64,000 nucleotides of DNA from Rhodococcus sp. (in: high G+C Gram-positive bacteria). GTDB taxonomy: Bacteria; Actinomycetota; Actinomycetes; Mycobacteriales; Mycobacteriaceae. The notes below the pieces were generated by a model that worked only from the letters and a program-made list of their open reading frames with translations, had not been told where the DNA came from and made no database searches. Position numbers and translations under genes: made by a program. The stretch is from contig NZ_JAHFVG010000010.1 of assembly GCF_023264675.1 (NCBI RefSeq), positions 1-64,000 of the forward strand, read 5' to 3'. Of the stretch, positions 56,939-64,000 are shown in pieces (positions within the stretch are counted from its first letter, which is position 1; every line of letters starts with the position of its first letter).

Positions 56939-58473
56939 GGTTTCTCGTTTCCTTGTTCATATTCGAGGGCGTGGTCGGAGGCAGGGGTCCCCGGGGCGTT
57001 CCGAAAGAGAGCGACGGTGGTGGCACTCAGGGCGACGAGGATGCCGGCTGCGACGAGGTACGCGTTCTGGTAGCCGGCGAGTTGGGCGAGCTGTTGGGCG
57101 ACGGCATCGGTTCCGTGATCGCGGAGGTAGCTGGACACCGTGTTGGCGGCGATCCCCGACAGCAGTGCTGTGCCGATTGCTCCGCCGACTTGCTGGGTGG
57201 TGTTGACCATGGCCGATCCCACGCCGAGGTCGCCGGCGTCGAGGTTCGACGTGGCCACATTGGGTGCTGCGGAGAAGACATGGCCCATGCCGAGGCCCAG
57301 TACGAGAAGAGCCGGAACCACCGTGAACCAGTAGTTACTCGTCAGGCTGATGGTGCTGAGGATCGCCAGCGCCGCCGCGGCCAGTAGTGGGCCTCCGGCG
57401 AGGAGTGGCTTCGGCCCGAACCGCGCGAGCGATCGGGGAGCGATGACGATGGAGGTGATGGCGATCGATACCGGCAACGGCAGGAACGCCACTCCGGTCT
57501 GCAAGGGCGTGTATCCCCGAAGGCCTTGAAGGTAATAGGTCAGAAAGAGGAACACGCTGAACAGGGCCAGCGACACTATTCCTGTCGTGAGGTAGGCGCC
57601 ACCGCGATTGCGGTCGAGGACCACGCGAAACGGTAGAAGCGGCTGAGCTGTCTTCGACTCGACGATTGCGAAGGCAACGAGTACCGCGAGCCCGCCGACC
57701 AGTGCTCCGATAGTGATGGGGTCACTCCACCCGTTGCTCTCCGCCGACGACAGTCCGTAGACGATGCCCGCGAGCCCCACCGACACCAGCACTGCACCGG
57801 GCAGGTCGATTTTCGGTCGTGACGGTGGTCGGGTCGAGTGTGGGACGACCAGCAAAGCGCCGATGACGGCGGCACCGGCGAAAAAGAGGTTGATGAACAG
57901 GGTCCAGCGCCACGACGTGTATTCGGTCAGCAGCCCGCCGAGCACGAGGCCGATCGCTGCGCCGCCACCGGCGACGGCGCCGAACACGCCGAAGGCTTTG
58001 GCTCGTGCCTTGGGGGTTGTGAACATCGACGCGAGCAGTGACAAGGCAGCGGGTGCCAACAGCGCACCGAACGCCCCCTGTGCTGCTCGGCCGGCGATGA
58101 GCATACCGAAATTCACTGCAGCGCCGCCGATCACGGACGAGACGGCGAAGCCGACCAAACCGATGATGAACAGGCGACGTCGTCCGAGGACGTCGGTGAG
58201 TCGGCCCCCGAGCAGAAGCAGAGCGCCGAAGGCGAGGGCGTATGCCGTGACGACCCACTGTCGCTGGTCGCTGCCGAACCCCAGATCCTGCTGCGCGGTG
58301 GGAAGGGCGATGTTCACGATCGTCCCGTCGAGAACGATCATCAGTTGGGAGACGGCGAGAACGAACAGCGCCCAGCCGGAATGCACAGGGCCACCGCCGG
58401 CGCTCGAGGCCGACTGGTGATCATTCGCGGTGACGGGATCGGCCTCGGAAGGGCTGGACGAACGGTCGGTCAT
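56935..58473 (-). CDS. MFS transporter, DHA2 (14-helix) drug exporter
   Basis: 512 residues. MIVLDGTIVNIALPTAQQDL is the helix-1 motif of DHA2 pumps, GGRLTDVLGRRRLF the loop 2-3 motif A, and 14 hydrophobic helices follow. Exports drugs or toxic metabolites. ATG 58473 (MTDRSSS). Divergent from a marR gene with a strong palindrome between them, so its expression is probably relieved by a MarR ligand. Confidence 0.9.
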   Translation of the reverse strand: MTDRSSSPSEADPVTANDHQSASSAGGGPVHSGWALFVLAVSQLMIVLDGTIVNIALPTAQQDLGFGSDQRQWVVTAYALAFGALLLLGGRLTDVLGRRRLFIIGLVGFAVSSVIGGAAVNFGMLIAGRAAQGAFGALLAPAALSLLASMFTTPKARAKAFGVFGAVAGGGAAIGLVLGGLLTEYTSWRWTLFINLFFAGAAVIGALLVVPHSTRPPSRPKIDLPGAVLVSVGLAGIVYGLSSAESNGWSDPITIGALVGGLAVLVAFAIVESKTAQPLLPFRVVLDRNRGGAYLTTGIVSLALFSVFLFLTYYLQGLRGYTPLQTGVAFLPLPVSIAITSIVIAPRSLARFGPKPLLAGGPLLAAAALAILSTISLTSNYWFTVVPALLVLGLGMGHVFSAAPNVATSNLDAGDLGVGSAMVNTTQQVGGAIGTALLSGIAANTVSSYLRDHGTDAVAQQLAQLAGYQNAYLVAAGILVALSATTVALFRNAPGTPASDHALEYEQGNEKP

Positions 58474-58536
58474 GGGTACCTCATCGTGCGACGTCGGGTG
58501 GATGCCGGAGTTCGAGCGGACCGGCACACCAGACCA

Positions 58537-58561
58537 TAGTACCTTTATTGCAAAGATACTA
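58537..58561. promoter_or_regulatory. Probable MarR operator
   Basis: Arms TAGTACCTTT (58537-58546) and AAAGATACTA (58552-58561) are inverted with one mismatch and a 5-bp centre. It lies in the 141-bp AT-rich gap between the divergent MFS and marR genes. Confidence 0.6.
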
Positions 58562-58614
58562 ATATTCATAGCAACATGGATTTCCGCGTACACTACGCGC
58601 GGAGGAGATGTGAC

Positions 58615-59091
58615 ATGAGTGAAGCAGGCGCCGACGCAGACAAGAGATCCCGCGTTCTCGGGGACCTTCTGGCGTTCAGCGCGAACCAGAGCGACCACGG
58701 ACGCTCGTTCGCCAGACACATGAAGATGCGCCTCACGGACTCGGCCGCCATCGTCGAGATCTTGCGCGCGGAGGATCGAGGGCAACCGCTCACCCCGGCC
58801 CGGCTAGGTGAGAGGATCGGAATGACCAGTGGTGCAACAACTATCTTGCTCAACCGCCTCGAAGATGCTGGGCACGTCACCAGGATGCGCGGCCACGCAG
58901 ACCGGCGCATCGTGACACTTCACTCCGCTCGAGCCGTACATGCCGAGGCCGAGGCATTCTTCGAACCTGAGCACAGTCGCATCCTCGAGCTGATGGACCA
59001 GTACGGACCCGAGGAGTTGGCGCTCATTCATCGGTTCACCCAAAACCTCGCCGCCACGACGACCGGCGACGGGCCGCAACCCTCTACCTGA
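58615..59091 (+). CDS. MarR-family transcriptional regulator
   Basis: 158 residues. LTDSAAIVEILRAEDRGQPL, PARLGERIGMTSGATTILLNRLEDAGH and the wing HADRRIVTL form a MarR winged helix. ATG 58615 is seven bases after GGAGGAG, preferable to ATG 58576. Likely represses the divergent MFS-VOC-hydrolase genes and itself through the palindrome upstream. Confidence 0.88.
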   Translation: MSEAGADADKRSRVLGDLLAFSANQSDHGRSFARHMKMRLTDSAAIVEILRAEDRGQPLTPARLGERIGMTSGATTILLNRLEDAGHVTRMRGHADRRIVTLHSARAVHAEAEAFFEPEHSRILELMDQYGPEELALIHRFTQNLAATTTGDGPQPST

Positions 59092-59093
59092 AC

Positions 59094-59489
59094 TCACTGC
59101 CGGCCGAGAGCTCTTCGGTCGGCGAGTGTGAGAGCACGAGGAGTGCGTGTGGCGACGTCCCACAGGACGATGACGGCTCGGGTCGATGCCACCAGCGCCC
59201 CCGTGGCGGTGTGCATCTTTTCGACGAGGACGATGCTGGTGTTGCCCAAACCCGCGACACTGCAGTTAACTCCGACAGGGGAGTCCGCAAGCGTCAGCTC
59301 GGCGCTGTAGTCGATCTCGAGACGGACGACGACGTACTCGAGATCTGCGGTGCCCAGAGCGTCGCCCAACATTGCTGCTCGCGCTTGATCGAACAGCGCT
59401 ACATGCACCCCATGGAAGACGTGGCTTTGAGAGTCGAGGTCCCGCCAGCGCAGCGGAATCCGAGTGGTTCCCGTGACATGGGTCGCCAT
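59094..59489 (-). CDS. Hot-dog-fold acyl-CoA thioesterase
   Basis: 131 residues. IPLRWRDLDSQSHVFHGVHV is the 4-hydroxybenzoyl-CoA-thioesterase-like active-site region with Asp17 and Asn-to-Ser change (DSQSHV instead of D-x-x-x-H-V-N). VVRLEIDYSAELTLADSPV is the second strand motif. Hydrolyses acyl-CoA esters; its position next to CoA-ester enzymes fits. Confidence 0.82.
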   Translation of the reverse strand: MATHVTGTTRIPLRWRDLDSQSHVFHGVHVALFDQARAAMLGDALGTADLEYVVVRLEIDYSAELTLADSPVGVNCSVAGLGNTSIVLVEKMHTATGALVASTRAVIVLWDVATRTPRALTLADRRALGRQ

Positions 59490-59585
59490 GTTGTGCCCCT
59501 GACTTGTATTCGTCCGTGACGCAGGTGTTGCCGCCGGTCGCTAGCTGAAAAAATGTGGCCTAACGGCAACACCTGGGACGGGCAG

Positions 59586-60401
59586 TCAGGCCTTTACGGT
59601 CCCGTAGCGTTCGTCGCGCCATGCCAGAGCAGCCTTGAGCCCTTGCTCGGCAGCGACCTTGTCGAATTCGCGCTGCTCGGGAGTGTTGGCCCCGTTCAGG
59701 ATCGCCGAAATGTCGACATTGGCATTGACCGCAGTGCGCAAACCCTTGGCCTCGTAGGCGCGATTGAGGGCCTGTTTGGTCAGGCGCAGGATCGGCAGCG
59801 GTGTCGGCGCGATACGCAGCGCCAGCGCGCGTGCGGCGTCGTTCAATTCGGCACGGGGAACGATCTTGTTGATCAGTCCAAGGGCGAGTGCTTCGTCCGC
59901 CTTGATCTTGTCACCCGTGAACAGCAATTCGTTGGTCTTCTTCTGCCCGAGAATGAAGGGCATGAGCAATGTGACCGGCCCTGAGCCATACTGGATTTCG
60001 GGTTCACCGAACTGTGAATCGTCGGCTGCCACGATGATGTCACATGCCATTGCGATCTCGCAGGCTCCGGCAAGGCAGTATCCCTGCACGACAGCGATGG
60101 TGGGCTTGGGGCAGGCCCAGATGCGCATGGTGATGTCGACATCGCGGCGTAGTACCGGCTGCCAGTCGAGCGGTGTTTCGGTACCGTCCTCGATCTCGTC
60201 GTTGATGTCGAATCCGGCCGAAAACGCGCGACCGTTTGCGGCGATCAGCACGACCTTGATCGAGTCGTCAGAGCCTGCCTGTGCAACTCGTCTGTCGAGC
60301 TCGAGAACTACTTCGGTGCTGAGCGCGTTGAGCTTCTCGGGCCGGTTCAGCGTGATGGTGGCAATCGGGCCGTCGGTTTCGTAGAGCACTACATCGGACA
60401 T
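59586..60401 (-). CDS. Enoyl-CoA hydratase/isomerase (crotonase family)
   Basis: 271 residues. ATITLNRPEKLNALSTE, oxyanion-hole FSAGFDIND and VVQGYCLAGACEIAMACDI (first catalytic Glu) are seen, then FGEPEIQYGSGP (second Glu). Residues are in place for hydration. Last gene of a CoA-ester operon on this strand. Specific substrate unknown. Confidence 0.87.
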   Translation of the reverse strand: MSDVVLYETDGPIATITLNRPEKLNALSTEVVLELDRRVAQAGSDDSIKVVLIAANGRAFSAGFDINDEIEDGTETPLDWQPVLRRDVDITMRIWACPKPTIAVVQGYCLAGACEIAMACDIIVAADDSQFGEPEIQYGSGPVTLLMPFILGQKKTNELLFTGDKIKADEALALGLINKIVPRAELNDAARALALRIAPTPLPILRLTKQALNRAYEAKGLRTAVNANVDISAILNGANTPEQREFDKVAAEQGLKAALAWRDERYGTVKA

Positions 60402-60430
60402 GGTTGTTTCTCTTCCTCTGGTGATGGGTG

Positions 60431-61471
60431 TTATCGGTCGAGCCAGTGCGCTGTGCCGTCGGAGTCGAGGCCGGCGAAGTATGAAGTCCGCCATTGCGGT
60501 GCTCGGTCCTTGTCGACCAGAGCGGCGCGGACTCCTTCGATGAAGTCCGATGTGGTGATCACGGACCTGGTCAGTGCGAGTTCGGTGTTCAGGCATTGTT
60601 CGAGGGTGTGGCCTGTTCCCCAGTTGATCAGGGCGAGAGTAATTTCCAGGCTCTGACGGGACATTCTGTCGAGTGTGGCGGTGACCTCTGCTGCCCACGG
60701 TCCGCCCAGATCGTCGAGTTTCTCGTAGATCGCTTCGATCGTGTCTGCGGTGAAGCAGGTATCGATGGATTCGCGGTGGGTGGCCAGCGTGCTCTCGGGC
60801 ACTTCGCTCGATGCCGCCAGCAACGCAAGCGTCCGCTCCACGGGATCGAGACTTCGCATCGACAACTCGGTGGCGGTCTCGGTCAGTGCGGCGGCGCTCA
60901 GGAAATGGGTTGCTACTCCGGCGTAGAGCGCATCGGCACCGGACAGGCGGTAACCGGTCAATCCCAAGTACATCCCGAGAGCCCCCGGTAGGCGCGACAG
61001 GAAGAAACTGGCCCCGACGTCGGGGAAGAACCCGATGCCGGTCTCGGGCATCGACAGCACTGCCTTCTCGGTGACCACTCGGTACTTTCCGTGGACCGCC
61101 AAACCCCAGCCACCGCCCATGCAGATGCCGTCGATCAGAGAGACAACGGGAATCGGATACTCGGCGATCTTTTGGTTGAGTCGGTACTCGCTCGCGAAAA
61201 ACTTCTCGCTTGCCTCCGAGTCGAGCGCGAGCGAGTTCTCTTGGATCGCACGAATATCGCCTCCGGCGCAGAATGCCTTTGCGCTGGCGCTCCGCAGGAC
61301 CACGGCGGTGAGGCCAGCAGAGCGCCAGTGCTCCAGGTGCTCGTCCAGTTCGGCGATCATCGTGGTGGTCAACGCATTGAGTGCCTCGCCCCGGCAGAGC
61401 GTGATGATTCCGATACCGCCGTCGACGTGCGCGCTGACAGTGCACACCGGAGGCTGAAATGTCTCACTCAT
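60431..61471 (-). CDS. 3-Hydroxyisobutyryl-CoA hydrolase-like crotonase
   Basis: 346 residues, longer than a hydratase, as in HIBCH. FCAGGDIRAIQ is the oxyanion hole, GICMGGGWGLAVHGKYRV and PETGIGFFPDVGASFFLS carry the HIBCH-type Glu/Asp. Releases CoA from 3-hydroxyisobutyryl-CoA in valine breakdown in known members. ATG 61471 (MSETFQPP). It lies 29 bp before the next crotonase gene in the same direction. Confidence 0.85.
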   Translation of the reverse strand: MSETFQPPVCTVSAHVDGGIGIITLCRGEALNALTTTMIAELDEHLEHWRSAGLTAVVLRSASAKAFCAGGDIRAIQENSLALDSEASEKFFASEYRLNQKIAEYPIPVVSLIDGICMGGGWGLAVHGKYRVVTEKAVLSMPETGIGFFPDVGASFFLSRLPGALGMYLGLTGYRLSGADALYAGVATHFLSAAALTETATELSMRSLDPVERTLALLAASSEVPESTLATHRESIDTCFTADTIEAIYEKLDDLGGPWAAEVTATLDRMSRQSLEITLALINWGTGHTLEQCLNTELALTRSVITTSDFIEGVRAALVDKDRAPQWRTSYFAGLDSDGTAHWLDR

Positions 61472-61565
61472 GAGTCGGTATGGCGAGAAAAGGCTTGGTA
61501 GAGAACATGATTGTCGGTTCCTCGGTTCGATGCCGCAAGACTTCGGCGTGGGTACTGCTCCGGTT

Positions 61566-62381
61566 TCAGCGTCCGTTGAAGGTGGGTTTGCGCTTGTCCA
61601 GGAATGCTGACATTCCTTCGCTCTGGCCGTCGGTGGCGAACGCGGCGTGGAAGAGACGACGTTCGAAGCGCAGACCTTCACGCAACGGCGTCTCGAATGC
61701 CGAGTTGACTGCTTCCTTGGCCAGTAGGACCGACGGCCGGGAGAACCCGGAGATCTTGGCGGCGATGGAGACCGCTTCGTCGACCAGGTCGTCAGCGGGG
61801 ACGATGCGGGCTACCAGGCCGATCTTCTCGGCTTCTTCGGCGTCGATCGTTCGGCCGGTCAGGACCATGTCCATTGCTTTGGACTTGCCCACGGCGCGCG
61901 TCAGGCGCTGGGTGCCGCCTGCGCCGGGGAGGATGCCGATGGTGATTTCCGGTTGGCCGAATTTCGCGGTGTCGGCCGCGATGATCATGTCGCAGCTCAT
62001 CGCGAGTTCCGCGCCGCCGCCCAGTGCGTATCCGGCTACCGCGGCGATGATGGGTTTGCGGGTGGTCGAGGCGCGTTCCCAACTTGCGGTGATGAAGTCT
62101 TCGAGGTAGACGTCCGCGAAGGATTTGGGCTGCATTTCCTTGATATCGGCTCCGGCGGCAAAAGCCTTGGCGCTACCGGTCAGCACGACGGCACCGACGC
62201 TGTCGTCGGCCTCGGTTGCGTCGAGCGCGTGGGTGAGCTCGATGGTGAGGTCGTTGCACAGGGCATTGAGAGCCTTGGGCCGGTTGAGGGTGATGATGGC
62301 AACGGGCCCGCGGCGTTCGACGAGTAGGTATTCGTAGGTGTGCTCGGTTGCGACAGTGGGTGTTTCTGCGATGTCGGTCAT
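61566..62381 (-). CDS. Enoyl-CoA hydratase (EchA8-like)
   Basis: 271 residues. [46 protein letters not shown] (Glu) and [20 protein letters not shown] (Glu) are the complete short-chain enoyl-CoA hydratase set. Hydrates crotonyl-CoA-type substrates in fatty- or branched-acid oxidation. Third crotonase in the cluster, following the acyl-CoA synthetase gene. Confidence 0.88.
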   Translation of the reverse strand: MTDIAETPTVATEHTYEYLLVERRGPVAIITLNRPKALNALCNDLTIELTHALDATEADDSVGAVVLTGSAKAFAAGADIKEMQPKSFADVYLEDFITASWERASTTRKPIIAAVAGYALGGGAELAMSCDMIIAADTAKFGQPEITIGILPGAGGTQRLTRAVGKSKAMDMVLTGRTIDAEEAEKIGLVARIVPADDLVDEAVSIAAKISGFSRPSVLLAKEAVNSAFETPLREGLRFERRLFHAAFATDGQSEGMSAFLDKRKPTFNGR

Positions 62382-62417
62382 GTGGGGCTCTTTCGGTTGG
62401 GTGCTCGGGACGAGGTT

Positions 62418-64000
62418 TCAGAGAACGGGATCAAGGATGATGCGAGCGTCGAGTGCGACGGCTCCTGCCTCGGTCACTGCAATCGGGTTGCATTCGATCT
62501 CGCTGATTTCGGGATGGGCTGCGGCATAAGTGGACAGCGTCGCTACGAGTTGTGCCGCAGCGGAGACGTCGACTGCGGGCTTGCCACGGAACCCGGTCAG
62601 TAGTGCGGACCCGCGCAGGTCGAGGAGGAGTCGCCGTGCTTGCTCAGCGGTGATCGGGCCGAGGGCGCAGCGGGTGTCGCGCAGCAGTTCGGTATAGGTG
62701 CCACCGATTCCGACAAGGACGATGGGCCCGAATGTCGGATCTCGCCGAACACCGATGATCAATTCGACGGCTCCGGTGAGATCGGCCATCTGCTCGATCG
62801 AGCACACCGGGGGAGCGAGCCGGTCTTGAATGTCGTTCCAGGCCAACAGAAGTTCGGTGTGGTCGGAAATTCCGAGGATGACTCCGCCGTTGTCCGACTT
62901 GTGTTCGTCGCCGAGTGCTTTGAGTACCAACGGGAACGACAGTTCCTTCACTGCTGCATGGAGTTCGGCGAGGGAAGTGACTTCGGCGGCCGGGACGAAC
63001 GGAATGCCTGCAGTCGACAGTGCGCGGCGCGCCGGCCAATAGCCGGTCTCGACGAGTGGCACTTCGATCTCGGGTAACGCCGGGAGGGAGTGTGTCGGGT
63101 TCTGTGCTCGATGTGCGAGCCGGCTCAGTGCCCAGGTTGCGTGTTCGACGTTGCGATAGACGGCGATGCCGCTCTCCCTGAGTGCACGTGCGGGGGCTGA
63201 ATCGGCAAACATCGTCTGCGCGACGAAACTGGCGCTGCTGGCGGCGACGAGGCCACCGATTTCGTGGCCTGCCTGGATTTCTCCTGGCGCACTGGCCTCG
63301 TCGTACGCGCCGTAGCCACCGAAATATCCGGTCATCAGCACGCTGTCGGTTTCGGGACTGTCGATCAGTCTTTTTGCGACACGGGCAAAGCTGGTGATGT
63401 CCTGTTCGCCGCCGCCGGCGAGGTCGATCGGGTTGGAGACACTCGCTGTCATCGGCAATTCTGCTGCCAATCCACGGGCGAGTTCGGTCGAGAACTCCTC
63501 GACCAGCAAGCCGGCTTCCTCGAGGCTGTCGCTCGCCAGGGACGCGTGCCCTCCACCGTCGGCGAGGACGGCAACTCTGGTTCCGATGGGTGGCGTCGTC
63601 CGAACCAGCGCCTGGAGTAGGTTCGCCATTTCGAATGGGCTCGACACCAGTTCGACACCTGTTGCGTGGCAGACAGCTTCGAGAACGACGGATGACGTCA
63701 CCATGGAACCGGTGTGAGACGCTGCGCCACGGGTGGAAGCGGCTCCGCGCCCGACGGAGAGCAGTACGACGGGTTTGCCTGCGTCGGCGGCTCGAACAGC
63801 TGCCTGAGCGAACTTTCGTCCGTCTTTGAAGCCTTCGCAGTACACCGCAATCGCTGCAGTCCCTTCGTGATCCACGCAGCTGTTGACGAGGTCGGCAACA
63901 TCGAGATCGGCGCAATTGCCGAGGCTGGCGAAGCGCGCGACACCCAAGCCTTGTTCGGCAAAGTGCTCAGCGAGATCGATTGCGACGTTTCCGCTCTGCG
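62418..64000 (-). CDS. ADP-forming acyl-CoA synthetase, C-terminal part (cut by window edge)
   Basis: About 527 residues are visible; the frame is open at base 64000, so the N-terminal CoA-binding region is outside. SVGRGAASTRGAASHTGSM is the succinyl-CoA-ligase-like domain with the phospho-His region. The C-terminal ATP-grasp domain (FPLVLKALGDEHKSDNGGVI, then ECNPIAV) completes an acetate-CoA ligase (ADP-forming) architecture. It would activate an acid to its CoA ester for the three crotonase-fold enzymes downstream. Confidence 0.85.
   Translation of the reverse strand, partial: QSGNVAIDLAEHFAEQGLGVARFASLGNCADLDVADLVNSCVDHEGTAAIAVYCEGFKDGRKFAQAAVRAADAGKPVVLLSVGRGAASTRGAASHTGSMVTSSVVLEAVCHATGVELVSSPFEMANLLQALVRTTPPIGTRVAVLADGGGHASLASDSLEEAGLLVEEFSTELARGLAAELPMTASVSNPIDLAGGGEQDITSFARVAKRLIDSPETDSVLMTGYFGGYGAYDEASAPGEIQAGHEIGGLVAASSASFVAQTMFADSAPARALRESGIAVYRNVEHATWALSRLAHRAQNPTHSLPALPEIEVPLVETGYWPARRALSTAGIPFVPAAEVTSLAELHAAVKELSFPLVLKALGDEHKSDNGGVILGISDHTELLLAWNDIQDRLAPPVCSIEQMADLTGAVELIIGVRRDPTFGPIVLVGIGGTYTELLRDTRCALGPITAEQARRLLLDLRGSALLTGFRGKPAVDVSAAAQLVATLSTYAAAHPEISEIECNPIAVTEAGAVALDARIILDPVL

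Overview
This 64 kb window comes from a high-GC, mycolic-acid actinobacterium, most likely Rhodococcus or a close Nocardiaceae relative. The basis is the set of arabinogalactan genes (aftA, dprE1/dprE2, rmlABC, glfT1, glfT2, wzm/wzt), a mycolyltransferase-type esterase, the proteasome activator Bpa with its C-terminal GQYL, and a gene content close to the Rv3772-Rv3808 part of Mycobacterium tuberculosis.

Layout. 1-3348: aftA (cut by the window edge), dprE2 and dprE1 on the minus strand. 3546-9454: a visibly AT-richer island. Four tightly overlapping minus-strand genes encode a Dam-type (D12) adenine methyltransferase, a calcineurin-like phosphoesterase, an ORC/CDC6-like AAA ATPase and an unrecognised protein with a duplicated LGYE half. 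They face a plus-strand four-helix membrane protein of the S-4TM effector type. I read this as a candidate phage-defence or conflict system, and it is the most interesting locus here. 9614-20834: gtrA, an 81-bp tandem repeat, rmlC/rmlA, a small type-VII-secretion-like cassette, rmlB, and a coupled five-gene Gtr-like surface glycosylation cluster. 21005-26478: galactan synthesis and export (glfT2, a methyltransferase, glfT1, wzt, wzm), then bpa and a PLP-fold protein without its lysine.

28491-47154: accessory metabolism. This includes a quinone oxidoreductase, an aldo/keto reductase, MarR/TetR/AraC regulators, a DUF3500-HupE-DUF3500 operon, DUF2252, a mycolyltransferase and an aromatic/histidinol-phosphate aminotransferase. 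tRNA-Ser(UGA), tRNA-Ser(GCU) and tRNA-Arg(ACG) lie at 31164, 47271 and 47424. 48140-64000: catabolic genes with signs of decay. A Leu/Phe/Val dehydrogenase sits beside a frameshifted Lrp pseudogene. A GbsR-like regulator diverges from a GMC oxidase-ALDH-M20 operon that ends in a stop-riddled enolase-superfamily pseudogene. A MarR-controlled MFS/VOC/esterase group follows, and then a CoA-ester operon with three crotonase-fold enzymes and a partial ADP-forming acyl-CoA synthetase.

How the genes work together: DprE1/DprE2 make decaprenyl-phosphoryl-arabinose for AftA. RmlABC make dTDP-rhamnose for the linker. GlfT1/GlfT2 build the galactan and Wzm/Wzt move it across the membrane. Function calls rest on motifs and remembered family features; no database search was run.
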